Assembly: GCA_041743485.1 (NCBI GenBank)
Contig: JBGTMR010000167.1
Coordinates: 19,443-83,442 of the forward strand
DNA: 64,000 bases
Reading direction: 5' to 3'
Source of the DNA: JANDLT01 sp041743485
GTDB taxonomy: Bacteria > Acidobacteriota > Blastocatellia > Pyrinomonadales > Pyrinomonadaceae
Part shown: positions 35,025 to 43,496 of the stretch, piece by piece
Position numbering within the stretch: position 1 is the first letter of the stretch
How the letters are laid out: each line of letters starts with the position of its first letter
Notes under the pieces: model-generated
The model's database searches: none
Told to the model about the DNA's origin: nothing
Seen by the model: the letters and a program-made list of their open reading frames with translations, nothing else
Position numbers and translations under genes: made by a program

Positions 35025-36371
35025 TCAGTCACTCGGAGGATCGTCTTGTGTACGCCCATCGTGTGATTGCCGCCACTCGGTAATGATGTGACTTAACTGA
35101 ATAGTCTTGCTTGGAATTGTCGCGGTGCCATTCATCTCAACATTGAATTTCAACAGGCAGAAGAAGTCAGGGCAATTAGGTTCAGCCTCGCTGGCGCACC
35201 CATTGTGTAGTATATGATCGTGCAAGTCGAGGAAGTGCTGGTTGTGAGTGCCACTGAAGGCGCGCACGACCCTGGAGCAGGCGGGGGTCTCAATGCCACA
35301 AGCGAGAATCACTTGCCGCTCAGGGTTGAAAGGATTAGTGAAGCGAGCGAAGAACCCGTAATCGCGCGTAAGGCGTTTTTTGTTCCACAACGCTTCGTAG
35401 GTTTCATCCGCGATGCATGACACCAACGGTGTGCGGTCGTCAGACGGGTCAGTGAAGTCGAAGATGAACGGTGATTTGATCTCTTGCATGAAGCGTCGCG
35501 TTACGGAGTTGTAATACGGACCGCCAATGCACACGACGTTCTCGCCCAAAGCCTCCTCGATGTGTTCGGCGCAAGTGATGGATACGACGTCACCGATGCG
35601 ATCAACTTTGGCAAGATTGACGATGGCGTAAATGATGCCTTCCTTATCGCCAAGTTGAATCGTGGTCTCCTCGTCGGTATCTGCCGGAATACATCCGCTG
35701 ATGACGAAAACCTTGCCGTTGCCACTTCCTCCCAAATCCCAGAAATCACGAAGTGCTGCATCACTGCGGTGAGAACGCAATGCGCGCATACCTTGATCGT
35801 CGATGTTGTCGAGCAGGTATAAGTTGTGACGCTTGTCATTAAAGCTTTTTAGCTTATAGCTTCCGGCATGAATGACTTGCTTGGCTCGCGCGGCGTCAAC
35901 GAACTCTTGCGTCATGCCGACACAATCGGTCGGGACATACTTCTCCATCCTGAACAGCCTATCAACTATCGCGCCTTGAGGATCAGTCTCGTCGAAGAGG
36001 TAAGCCTCGCCGTGACCGAGGATGGTTCGCACGCGGATCGGGTGTTCGCCGCGCGAGCGGCTGTTGAACTGCTTGATCTCGTCAGTGACTTTATTTGCGA
36101 AGGAAATGAATTCGTTTGGGATCGCTTCATGATCCGCCGCGAAGAGCAATACGCCGTCGCCCAAATATTTAGTGGGCTTGAATGGCGCGACCGCCTGCTC
36201 CACAACGTGACGGAAATTCAGCAGCCGCTGTAGCCATACGACCTCAGGGTGGCGCGTCTTGAACCCGGTCGAGTCGACAAGATCGACCAACATCAGCGAT
36301 CCCAAGCTGACGTACTCGGAGAGCTGTTCCGAGAGTTGTTTAATGCTGCCGATTTTATCTTCTAAACTCAT
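35025..36371 (-). CDS. Class III nucleotide-cyclase-like protein with unassigned C-terminal domain
   Basis: Residues about 25-190 form a class III nucleotidyl cyclase domain. The first metal Asp lies in L-M-L-V-D-L-V-D-S-T-G, the second in K-Y-L-G-D-G-V-L-L-F-A; G-A-I-V-D-R-L-F-R-M closes the domain. Both metal ligands are kept, so it may be active; the base specificity cannot be told. The C-terminal ~230 residues hold a Rossmann-like domain with V-V-C-I-G-G-P-Y-Y-N and T-N-P-F-N-P-E-R-Q-V-I-L-A, seen in other sensor-like proteins but not assigned here. ATG 36371 overlaps the transferase gene by 17 bp; a longer reading from 36461 would overlap by 107 bp and is less likely. Confidence 0.72.
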   Translation of the reverse strand: MSLEDKIGSIKQLSEQLSEYVSLGSLMLVDLVDSTGFKTRHPEVVWLQRLLNFRHVVEQAVAPFKPTKYLGDGVLLFAADHEAIPNEFISFANKVTDEIKQFNSRSRGEHPIRVRTILGHGEAYLFDETDPQGAIVDRLFRMEKYVPTDCVGMTQEFVDAARAKQVIHAGSYKLKSFNDKRHNLYLLDNIDDQGMRALRSHRSDAALRDFWDLGGSGNGKVFVISGCIPADTDEETTIQLGDKEGIIYAIVNLAKVDRIGDVVSITCAEHIEEALGENVVCIGGPYYNSVTRRFMQEIKSPFIFDFTDPSDDRTPLVSCIADETYEALWNKKRLTRDYGFFARFTNPFNPERQVILACGIETPACSRVVRAFSGTHNQHFLDLHDHILHNGCASEAEPNCPDFFCLLKFNVEMNGTATIPSKTIQLSHIITEWRQSHDGRTQDDPPSD

Positions 36372-36978
36372 GTCCGTAGAAATTGTGACCTTGTGGAATA
36401 TCTCTGGTGACGACCGTGTTCGGGTAGATGTATGAGCCCGATCCGATCGTGACATTACCAATTACTACTGCGCCCCAACCGATCAGCACGTCGTCGCCAA
36501 CGGTCGGTCCCATTTCGTCTTCAGCATCCCACGTTCGTGGGTCCCGCGTTCGGTAGGTGTGAACCAGCGCGCCGAATATGCTGCATCTGTCGCCGATTTT
36601 AGTGTTGTCGGCAACAAAACCGCCGACAACGCAATCGACACCCACGTGAACCTTGTCGTTCACCTGTGCATGATAGAGGACGCGCGAGCGTGCGCCGATA
36701 CGAGTCAAAGACCCGACGGTGGTTCGCTCTTCCATAATTACTCCGGCTTCGAGCGTGGCACCCTCGTACACCAGCGCCATTGGGTACACGATGACGTTGT
36801 CTCCCAAACTCACACGCCGTTGAGCGTCATCGGTAAAAATATCTTGGTAGTAGTTCCTGAGTCCAACGACGGCATAATCCATAATCGTGACGTTGCCGCC
36901 GCAGTTCAAGTCGTGCATAGACAACAGTCGCGCCGTGCTACTGACGTTCGCACCCGGAATTGATCTGTGCCCTTCCAC
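36355..36978 (-). CDS. Hexapeptide-repeat (left-handed beta-helix) transferase
   Basis: The 207-residue protein consists largely of hexapeptide turns ([LIV]-G-x-x-x-x), for example T-V-G-S-L-T-R-I-G-A-R-S-R-V, and V-V-I-G-N-V-T-I-G-S-G-S-Y-I-Y-P-N near the end. This is the fold of O- or N-acetyltransferases such as the sugar acyltransferases. It starts immediately at the end of the hydrolase gene and overlaps the cyclase-like gene, so the three are translated together. The acceptor is unknown; a sugar or nucleotide-sugar is plausible next to a GT2 enzyme. Confidence 0.83.
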   Translation of the reverse strand: MEGHRSIPGANVSSTARLLSMHDLNCGGNVTIMDYAVVGLRNYYQDIFTDDAQRRVSLGDNVIVYPMALVYEGATLEAGVIMEERTTVGSLTRIGARSRVLYHAQVNDKVHVGVDCVVGGFVADNTKIGDRCSIFGALVHTYRTRDPRTWDAEDEMGPTVGDDVLIGWGAVVIGNVTIGSGSYIYPNTVVTRDIPQGHNFYGHEFRR

Positions 36979-37764
36979 CTATCTGTCATCCCTGAGCCAC
37001 TCGGCAGTCATCCTCATGGCATCATCAAGTTTATCGTCAAAGCCGTGGTCTACGCCAGAAAGCGTGTGCAGTTTGACGGCTTTGCGGTTACGCTTTTGAT
37101 AAGCCACCGCGTCAGAGTGAGGAACATAGGTGTCGGCGTCTCCGTGGATAATCAACAGCGGTAGGTCGCGCGACCAGACAACTTCTTCGGGCTTGTAGAA
37201 CAGAAGTTCCATTACCATCTGCGGTCCGATAGTGAAACTAGATTCCGGTATTCTCGTTCCCCTACGATAAGCGAGTTCGTCATCCGACTTCTGGTCGAAG
37301 AATGTACGCCCCCATTCAACCTTGGCATGCACGAATGTGTTGACATAGCTCGTGACAGGATTCCAGAAGACTACGCGCGAGAAGTCATCGAACCTGAATC
37401 TAGAGGCGGCGAGCAACGCAACGCTCGCCCCGAAGCTCGCGGCAATGTGATACAGCTTGGAGTAGCCTCGCTGGCGCGCCCAACCGACGACCGCCATCAG
37501 ATCAAGTATCTCTCCTGAAACCGTCATGTCCTTCGTCGCAAGCTTTGATTCACCATGTCCTCGGAAGTCGAACCTGATGCTGTCGAACTCGGGTGCCAAC
37601 CAGTTCTCGGCAAGGTTCGTGAAATCTCCGTCCTCGTCCTTATTGCTGGCTATTCCGTGACTGAGTAAAACCAGTTTGTTTGAATTGTTAGACAGCAATT
37701 TGCTTTTGACGGCGTGTCCGTCAGCTGCTTTGATTGTCGGTGTGATTTCTTTAGAACGCCTCAT
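36979..37764 (-). CDS. Alpha/beta hydrolase
   Basis: A 261-residue cytoplasmic serine hydrolase: V-L-L-S-H-G-I-A-S oxyanion strand, F-D-F-R-G-H-G-E-S, nucleophile elbow A-A-S-F-G-A-S, acid in I-I-H-G-D-A-D-T-Y-V-P, and His in G-V-D-H-G-F-D-D. It resembles esterase/acyl-peptidase-like family members rather than epoxide hydrolases. ATG 37764 is taken; a GTG at 37779 would add five residues. It lies 56 bp after the phosphorylase gene and abuts the transferase gene. Confidence 0.82.
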   Translation of the reverse strand: MRRSKEITPTIKAADGHAVKSKLLSNNSNKLVLLSHGIASNKDEDGDFTNLAENWLAPEFDSIRFDFRGHGESKLATKDMTVSGEILDLMAVVGWARQRGYSKLYHIAASFGASVALLAASRFRFDDFSRVVFWNPVTSYVNTFVHAKVEWGRTFFDQKSDDELAYRRGTRIPESSFTIGPQMVMELLFYKPEEVVWSRDLPLLIIHGDADTYVPHSDAVAYQKRNRKAVKLHTLSGVDHGFDDKLDDAMRMTAEWLRDDR

Positions 37765-37820
37765 ACGTCTTATTATCACTATCTGAGATTATAAATCTTC
37801 TGGAGTGCCGAATGTGACGG

Positions 37821-39011
37821 CTAGGGTACGACGGTGTCAGCGTCCAACTGTTTTAATACCTCAAAGGCGAAAGCACTCGCATGTTGCGAGGCGACCTTCT
37901 GACGGGTGTCATCATCGACATCGCTTTTGTCATTGAGTAAGTCCGATATGCCGCGCACGATCAGAGTACTGACTTGCGGATTAGCGTGTGTAGCCTCTGC
38001 AAAACCTCGACCCTCCATTTCGACCGCTAATGCGTCGCTGTATGTATCACGGAGGAAGTGATAGACTGAAGATTCAGTTGAGGCAATAACCTTTTCTCCG
38101 GCAGCGATAGCTCCGACATGGGCATGTGGTGAGTAGTTGGGTTGAGGATCCAAAATTTGTTTTTGCCAATCCTTCCTGCGGGCAACAGCCTTAGCTCGCT
38201 GCTCCATGTTGTAACTAGAATTACCGACATCAGGGCGGGGCTTGAATGTCGCTTCAGCTTTTCCCGATTCATAGCCATAGACTTTAGTCGCGGCAACCAC
38301 ATCCCCCGCTACGACGTCCTTGATACCGCCAGCTACTCCGACGAACATAACAACATTCGGATTGAAGCGCGAGATCGCTCGTTCCGCCTCGAAAGCCGCA
38401 CTGTGGTTCCCCGCACCGATCTCGGCACTTATCACTTCCCACACCCGTCCACCGGACGAGAAAAATCCTTTTTCGTAAACTGTGCCTTTATGCTCAACTT
38501 GGCTAATATCGTGCAGATGAGAACAAACGGCGTTCAACTCAACCGGCAGTGCGGTTAAGATTATGCAGGTGGATGAAGTTCCGTTAGTGAAGTTTTTGGC
38601 AATATTCATATAGGAGGATTGATCACCCAAAGGTGAAGTAGACGAGATAATTACGGTATTTTCCATTCGGTTAATTAGTTCATCGATTTTTATGGCTCTA
38701 ATGCTGATCGCAGAACAGAGCGACTGGTTGAATTGTTCGACACCCACTAACGATATTCCGCGCTCCACGAGCTTTTCGTACTCTTCTTTGAACCAAGACA
38801 CCTCCTCAACTTCGCTCCCGAAGCACGAGGAAATAATCTGGCAGATGGAGTCATGCCAGAAGCCCACTGCTACATAAATGGGTCGTCCCTCGAAATCTAA
38901 TTTGTTCTGAATGACCGCATCTGACAAGCGGTTGGCTTTCTCAAGCTTGTCCCTCAACTTCGACAGGCATTCCCTGATCCGTTCCGGAGAGTTAAGAGCT
39001 GTAATAGTCAT
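37821..39011 (-). CDS. Nucleoside-phosphorylase-superfamily protein with N-terminal domain, candidate effector
   Basis: The C-terminal ~260 residues match the PNP/MTA-SAH nucleosidase fold: I-L-T-A-L-P-V-E-L-N-A-V, G-A-G-N-H-S-A-A-F-E-A-E-R-A, V-G-V-A-G-G-I-K-D, V-E-M-E-G-R-G-F near 345, and I-V-R-G-I-S-D-L with the catalytic Asp. The first ~120 residues are a separate helical domain I do not recognise. PNP domains fused to other modules recur as nucleotide-depleting effectors in phage-defence systems, including CBASS-like operons. Here it is the first gene of the cyclase operon, which fits such a role. Function is inferred. Confidence 0.78.
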   Translation of the reverse strand: MTITALNSPERIRECLSKLRDKLEKANRLSDAVIQNKLDFEGRPIYVAVGFWHDSICQIISSCFGSEVEEVSWFKEEYEKLVERGISLVGVEQFNQSLCSAISIRAIKIDELINRMENTVIISSTSPLGDQSSYMNIAKNFTNGTSSTCIILTALPVELNAVCSHLHDISQVEHKGTVYEKGFFSSGGRVWEVISAEIGAGNHSAAFEAERAISRFNPNVVMFVGVAGGIKDVVAGDVVAATKVYGYESGKAEATFKPRPDVGNSSYNMEQRAKAVARRKDWQKQILDPQPNYSPHAHVGAIAAGEKVIASTESSVYHFLRDTYSDALAVEMEGRGFAEATHANPQVSTLIVRGISDLLNDKSDVDDDTRQKVASQHASAFAFEVLKQLDADTVVP

Positions 39012-39041
39012 TATTGGAAGTTATTGTTTCAAGTTCGGCGG

Positions 39042-39735
39042 TTACATGTAAAAACGGTATGAAGTTTTTGGATCGTAATCCTCTCCGACTTCAGCCATAA
39101 TGCCAACGACTTGTCTCGCAAAACTGAGACTCACGGGCTGGCTGTTTGTGTTCTGGGCGGTATTCCACTTCATCCTCGTCAGGCTGAGTACGTCCGCTAC
39201 CGCACGGTAGATGTCGATTTCATTCTTTGTCACGAGACGAAGAGGTGCTGGGATACTTGGTCTAAGATACATGCTCTATTCGGGCATGTATCCCGAAGTG
39301 AAGAGGTACGCACTTTCATTGTTTACACAACACAGCGTTCCTCACTTCGGAGGGTAAGTACCGAAGCACCAACCTGTACATCGAAGGGGTATAAGATAAT
39401 CGTTTCCACTAAGGGGATATTACGCAACGCGCTATTGAAACCCGCCATCTCCACGCCGTCAAACTTCGATGTTTTGTGTAGCACCCCACGCGTCGGATCG
39501 TCTCCGCTCCCGGCGCTGAATTAGCACCTTCTTTGCGAGTTTGGCGAATTGTTCTTCCCTGAGATATATCTCGCCCTTGCTCAGGTTTTCAAGTAAAACT
39601 CTCCCCTGACGGCAATGACATCTCCCTCAGTCGAGAAGGCTCGGGCGATGCTTGAATGAACTAAATGCCAGCTGTTGTTTTTGAGGTGGTGGAAGCTGGT
39701 ACCGACGAAGCAAATTTCCGATTCTTTGTTCGCTA
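39042..39735 (-). pseudogene. Decayed PIWI domain of a prokaryotic Argonaute
   Basis: Read leftward, pieces of a PIWI domain appear in order but in different frames: E-I-C-F-V-G-T-S-F-H-H-L and S-S-I-A-R-A-F-S-T-E-G-D (about 39730-39590), L-R-E-E-Q-F-A-K-L-A-K-K (about 39560), H-K-T-S-K-F-D-G-V-E (about 39480), T-Y-P-P-K-stop-G-T-L, then A-Y-L-F-T-S-G-Y-M-P-E-stop, and finally P-A-P-L-R-L-V-T-K to A-Q (about 39255-39160) and the terminal Y-R-F-Y-M at 39042. These match the order of short and long pAgo PIWI segments, including H-K-T-S-x-F. At least two frameshifts and two stops destroy it. MID and upstream parts are missing. Confidence 0.75.
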
Positions 39736-39784
39736 GGGTATGCCTCCTGACTTATAGTATAGAGCCACGCTCAATGTCCACGCA

Positions 39785-39827
39785 ATTGAAGCATGATTAT
39801 GTCAAGAGTAAGGCATCATGCTTCAAT
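39785..39827. terminator. 13-bp stem hairpin
   Basis: ATTGAAGCATGAT (39785-39797) pairs perfectly with ATCATGCTTCAAT (39815-39827) around a 17-base loop, and TTT follows on the plus strand. It stands between the small frame at 39855 and the Argonaute relic. It could be a terminator or the remains of a small insertion. Confidence 0.5.
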
Positions 39828-39854
39828 TTTAACATCAGACTTATGAGAACCACT

Positions 39855-40118
39855 TCAACCCTTGACGATGATGTAGCGGAAGCTGTTGATAAAGAATAGC
39901 CCGGTAAGCCAATCGTCGCTTCCCTTGCTACCTTCTTCGAGTTCCATAACGCTTTGTGAATGTGCAACCGGAAGAAACAGGCGACTCAGGACGGCAGAGC
40001 GGTTCAGCTTTATCGTCGCCGATGAAAGATCGAACGCTTTAACGCATGGCTGCAAAACTTTCGGCGTATCGCAACGCGCTTTGATTACCACGCGGACAAT
40101 TACTTGAGCTTTGTTCAT
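39855..40118 (-). CDS. Possible small protein after the JAMM peptidase gene
   Basis: An 87-residue frame starting ATG 40118, 80 bp downstream of the JAMM gene on the same strand. The sequence is mixed hydrophobic and basic (V-I-V-R-V-V-I-K-A-R) with no recognised motif and no clear ribosome site. It could be a last operon gene or non-coding. Confidence 0.3.
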   Translation of the reverse strand: MNKAQVIVRVVIKARCDTPKVLQPCVKAFDLSSATIKLNRSAVLSRLFLPVAHSQSVMELEEGSKGSDDWLTGLFFINSFRYIIVKG

Positions 40119-40198
40119 CTCGGTTGCATCAAGATTCTGCTTCGCTGCTATTTATGAGACCACTTCTAGAGATTTAGACATGATGAGTCCTCAAGTTT

Positions 40199-40711
40199 CT
40201 ATACCTGTTGACTAAGCTCACTCCATTGCAAGCGATTTGTTCGCCCGCAACAATCAACTGAATACGCGTGGAGCGAATTTCTTGAATCAGAAGCACCGAT
40301 AATTAGTAGCACTACAGTCGTGACGTGATAATTAGAACTCGCCGCAATCCTCCTGCAAGTTAGAATGTCCTGCGGACTCGGAGTCGGGTCAGATTCATGA
40401 TGTTTATGCCACTCACCCAAATAGTCGATTGTGCCTCCACTCTCGACGACCCAACGATCCAAAAGCTTTTGGCAATGCTCGGTGTCACGGGCAAATCGGT
40501 ACCGGCTCCGACGAGCAAGTGGTCCGGCGTCACTGGCGTGAGTGATGCAAACATCTCCAGTGCTAACGTCTCCCCTCCCGGCGATAATGCCGCCAGTTTC
40601 GACTTCCGGTGCTTTCACCGCTTCGCTTTCAATGTACTCCAGTATCTCCGATGTTATTAGTAGCGGGGAAAGAGACGCCGAACTGTTTAGCCGTTTCCTA
40701 CTCGGCATCAT
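40199..40711 (-). CDS. JAB/JAMM metallopeptidase (Cap3-like)
   Basis: The 170-residue protein contains a JAMM zinc-peptidase domain: Glu in E-V-E-T-G-G-I-I, then G-E-W-H-K-H-H-E-S-D-P-T-P-S-P-Q-D, which supplies the H-x-H and the S-x-x-D of the motif. In type II CBASS the equivalent Cap3 cleaves ubiquitin-like conjugates of the cyclase. The start ATG 40711 overlaps the stop of the E2-E1 gene (TGATG), so both are translated together; a longer reading from 40741 is unnecessary. In this operon it follows the E2-E1 gene, as cap3 follows cap2. Confidence 0.86.
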   Translation of the reverse strand: MMPSRKRLNSSASLSPLLITSEILEYIESEAVKAPEVETGGIIAGRGDVSTGDVCITHASDAGPLARRSRYRFARDTEHCQKLLDRWVVESGGTIDYLGEWHKHHESDPTPSPQDILTCRRIAASSNYHVTTVVLLIIGASDSRNSLHAYSVDCCGRTNRLQWSELSQQV

Positions 40712-42522
40712 CACCCCGCTTTCGCGCCGCACGTCGCGCACTCTCCACTTCGCGGAATGAAGTAAGAGTGAACTCGAAACGGCTCTCTAATTTCGTTCAT
40801 AAGTGTCGGATACTCTGCGGCATCAAAGTCCCTCCCACGGATCAGCCAGTAGTTCATGGGAACGTGGGGTCGGTGTTCCATAAAAGATAACGCCAACCGC
40901 GCACCGTGTAGCGCGACGAAGTCGAGATCAACGGCACTCGCCGGGATGAATGCCGAACCACAGTCGCCGTCAAACCGCACGAGTTTCTCGTAGGGCAAGG
41001 TCGGCGGTCTAGGAATCATATTCGGTGACGATTGCAAGGAATCTGACGCACACTGAAAGCAAGCACCACTGCCGCCGTCATAGAAAAAAATCTCGCCGAG
41101 TCGTCCGGCGAGATACGAACGACAGTACAGCACCGGCTTGCTAACGTGAACCGCCGTCAGGTTTATGAGCGATTCAGCCGCGTCGTTTCCCAAGCACGAA
41201 ACTATGAGTGAGTTTCTCCGAATAATCTCTTCTACTCGCCGCGGGCTTCCGATAACGTCAAGAGCAGCCGGGAACACCTTGGCGAAGGGGTTCTTTGTCA
41301 GCAGAAATTCTGCCATTGCGAAGGCTTTGTTCTGCCCCAGGTAATTGAGACCAAGCACATGCCGGGTCGGGTTGCCGGCTTTCACAACATCCTTGTCAAC
41401 TAACGTCATCTCGCCGATGCCGGATTTGAATGTCGTCTCCGCGACGCGCGAACCGATGGAGCCGCACCCCAACACCGCACACGATTTTTGCTGTAGAACA
41501 TCTACCGCATATCCGCTCACCCGTTTGAAGAGTGCTTCCGTGCTGACGTGTTGTGCTGCGTAAAGTGAAACCTCGTGCCGACGGTTCAAGTTGAGCAGCT
41601 TGAGGTGGAACTTGTGCGGTCGCCAACCGGAGCGCGACGTGTCGGTGAAAGTAGTTTTGAAAATCAACCAATGGAGTCGGGAAAACGGCGTCGGGTAACA
41701 GACCGCGATAAACGATGGTTGACTTCGCGCAAGTTCTTTAATCAAGGCAGCTCGATGACTGCCTTGACTGATTAGATTCAGCAAGTCGGAAGTTGTGCGC
41801 GGCACGGGTAGCTCCGGCTCTCCGGCGATACTAAACCAGCGTCCACTTTCCATCTTTTCACTATTGATCCCGTCGTTCGGAAGGATCAAACCTGCGAGCC
41901 GGAAGACCTCTTCGACGACCACATCGGTATTGCCGTCCGTGAGTGCCAAGAATGCTTGCCTGCCACTTTTAGTAGGGACGAGTATGCCGCGTCCTTCCCT
42001 CCTGTCGTCGACCTTGAGCGCACTCTCGGCGAGAATAATGATGGGCTTCGAGATGTGACGTGACGCCGGAAAGTAAACCTCAATCTCAGGCGGCGCGATG
42101 TCCGAGTCGAGCGTCTTCGCCTCGTACTTCCCGAACCAGTTGACGGCACGCTCAATGACATCAACGCACGTCATCCCAACCGCCCAGTAGTCCGGCGTAT
42201 GAGGGAAAAGGCACAGGTCGCCCGGCGGACATGTGCCTTCGACACTCGGATTCTGATGACGATTATTGAGGAGCGGCGGGTTGATCGGTACCACCCGCGG
42301 TCGGCGATACGGGTAACCGATTCCGTACCGCACTTGGACTTCGTACTGACGGGCGAGCGTCGGATGCTCGACCATGCCTTGCCACACGACTTCGGGTCCG
42401 GCTTCGTCCCACGTCTTCACACATCGGAAGCGTGATCCGAAAACTTCGCGGTAGAGTTGCTCATCCCGTGCTAGGTAGGCTTCTCGAATCGCATACTCTT
42501 TGTCCGCTAGGTCAAGCTTCAT
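40711..42522 (-). CDS. E2-E1 ubiquitin-activating/conjugating fusion (Cap2-like)
   Basis: The 603-residue protein has an N-terminal E2-like domain: a Y-P-Y-R-R-P-R-V strand and a catalytic-Cys candidate in P-P-G-D-L-C-L-F-P-H near residue 105. A linker domain follows. The C-terminal E1/ThiF adenylation domain (about 350-570) shows V-L-G-C-G-S-I-G-S, L-V-D-K-D-V-V, N-P-T-R-H. Zinc-type C-x-x-C pairs (A-C-F-Q-C and E-C-A-T-C) are present. This is the Cap2 architecture of type II CBASS, which ligates the cyclase C-terminus to a target. It starts 9 bp after the nucleotide cyclase gene and precedes a JAMM peptidase. Its link to a class III cyclase instead of a CD-NTase is notable. Confidence 0.87.
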   Translation of the reverse strand: MKLDLADKEYAIREAYLARDEQLYREVFGSRFRCVKTWDEAGPEVVWQGMVEHPTLARQYEVQVRYGIGYPYRRPRVVPINPPLLNNRHQNPSVEGTCPPGDLCLFPHTPDYWAVGMTCVDVIERAVNWFGKYEAKTLDSDIAPPEIEVYFPASRHISKPIIILAESALKVDDRREGRGILVPTKSGRQAFLALTDGNTDVVVEEVFRLAGLILPNDGINSEKMESGRWFSIAGEPELPVPRTTSDLLNLISQGSHRAALIKELARSQPSFIAVCYPTPFSRLHWLIFKTTFTDTSRSGWRPHKFHLKLLNLNRRHEVSLYAAQHVSTEALFKRVSGYAVDVLQQKSCAVLGCGSIGSRVAETTFKSGIGEMTLVDKDVVKAGNPTRHVLGLNYLGQNKAFAMAEFLLTKNPFAKVFPAALDVIGSPRRVEEIIRRNSLIVSCLGNDAAESLINLTAVHVSKPVLYCRSYLAGRLGEIFFYDGGSGACFQCASDSLQSSPNMIPRPPTLPYEKLVRFDGDCGSAFIPASAVDLDFVALHGARLALSFMEHRPHVPMNYWLIRGRDFDAAEYPTLMNEIREPFRVHSYFIPRSGECATCGAKAG

Positions 42523-42531
42523 GCTGACGCT

Positions 42532-43485
42532 TTATGCGAGCGGCGCATCGCCGAGCGTCGTGCGCGACTTGACGATGGCAGGCGCGTAGTTAGCTGTATT
42601 CACGAAAGATCTGCCGACTCTTGCGAGATCGGAGTTCTCATCGCTGCGGTCAGCGAAATACTTACGCCAATCGAATTTCCACGTTTGATACGAGAAGCAT
42701 CTTTTCTCACCGTCAACCGTTAACTGTCTTTCGTACAGCCAACCCTTCGTCAGGTACTTTTCTTCGTCAAGTTCGAGATGCGCTTTGAGGTCGTCGCCGA
42801 CTGCGACATCTCGCGCGTTGCACTGCACCATCATCTTGGCGGCGATGTCGACGTTAAAGGCGGTGGCTTTAACTTCGTAGTACGGCGACGAGCCGTAAGC
42901 ACCCCACAAAGAGTCGCCGAAATCGACGCCGATTTTCGGATAGATGTTGGGGTACTTGCCGTCGTTGTTGTACTCGGGGATGACATCTTCTTCGAGCAGT
43001 TTTATCACATCGACCGCCGCGTCCAGTGCGTTGCGCGCGGTGCTGAGCGAGTTCTGGTTCTTGCCCCCGAAGAAGACCATCACGCCGTCGCCCGGTATCT
43101 CATGCAGATGCCCGGCGTAAATGCGACACACGCCAATGGCGGCTTCAATCGTCGCCGCCTTTGCTTGGTAAACGGCGGCGGGGGTAAGCAGTTTGCAGTA
43201 TTTAGTGAAGTTTTTGAGATCGAGAAACAAGGTCGAGATCGCGCCGTTTTCGGTCTTGCCGACGTTCTCTGCTTCGGCTAAGTAATTATAGTCGGGATGC
43301 CCGCCATGCTTATATTCAATGTTCTCGTAACTTTCGGCGAAGTTGCGATACGAACTTTCGTTCGATTTAAGAAACTCCGCGACGAGCGCATCAGGCAGCA
43401 GGTTGCGGCTGTCGAACCCCAGCCCGACTCTTTTTCTCGCCTTCGCCGCAAGAGCTTTGAAAGCCATCTGTTTTGTTATACCCAC
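42532..43485 (-). CDS. pycC: Pycsar-type pyrimidine nucleotide cyclase
   Basis: The 317-residue protein has a class III cyclase domain at about 75-245 of the PycC kind: first metal Asp in L-F-L-D-L-K-N-F-T, second in I-P-G-D-G-V-M-V-F-F, then Y-P-K-I-G-V-D-F-G and F-N-V-D-I-A-A-K-M. PycC enzymes make cCMP or cUMP on phage infection and activate a membrane or TIR effector. The GTG start has AAGGAG 7 bp upstream. The stop of the effector gene lies 11 bp before it. A ~45-residue hydrophilic C-terminal tail ends in L-G-D-A-P-L-A, a shape suited to conjugation by the E2-E1 protein downstream. Base specificity is not determined. Confidence 0.85.
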   Translation of the reverse strand: MGITKQMAFKALAAKARKRVGLGFDSRNLLPDALVAEFLKSNESSYRNFAESYENIEYKHGGHPDYNYLAEAENVGKTENGAISTLFLDLKNFTKYCKLLTPAAVYQAKAATIEAAIGVCRIYAGHLHEIPGDGVMVFFGGKNQNSLSTARNALDAAVDVIKLLEEDVIPEYNNDGKYPNIYPKIGVDFGDSLWGAYGSSPYYEVKATAFNVDIAAKMMVQCNARDVAVGDDLKAHLELDEEKYLTKGWLYERQLTVDGEKRCFSYQTWKFDWRKYFADRSDENSDLARVGRSFVNTANYAPAIVKSRTTLGDAPLA

Positions 43486-43496
43486 AATCTTTCTCC

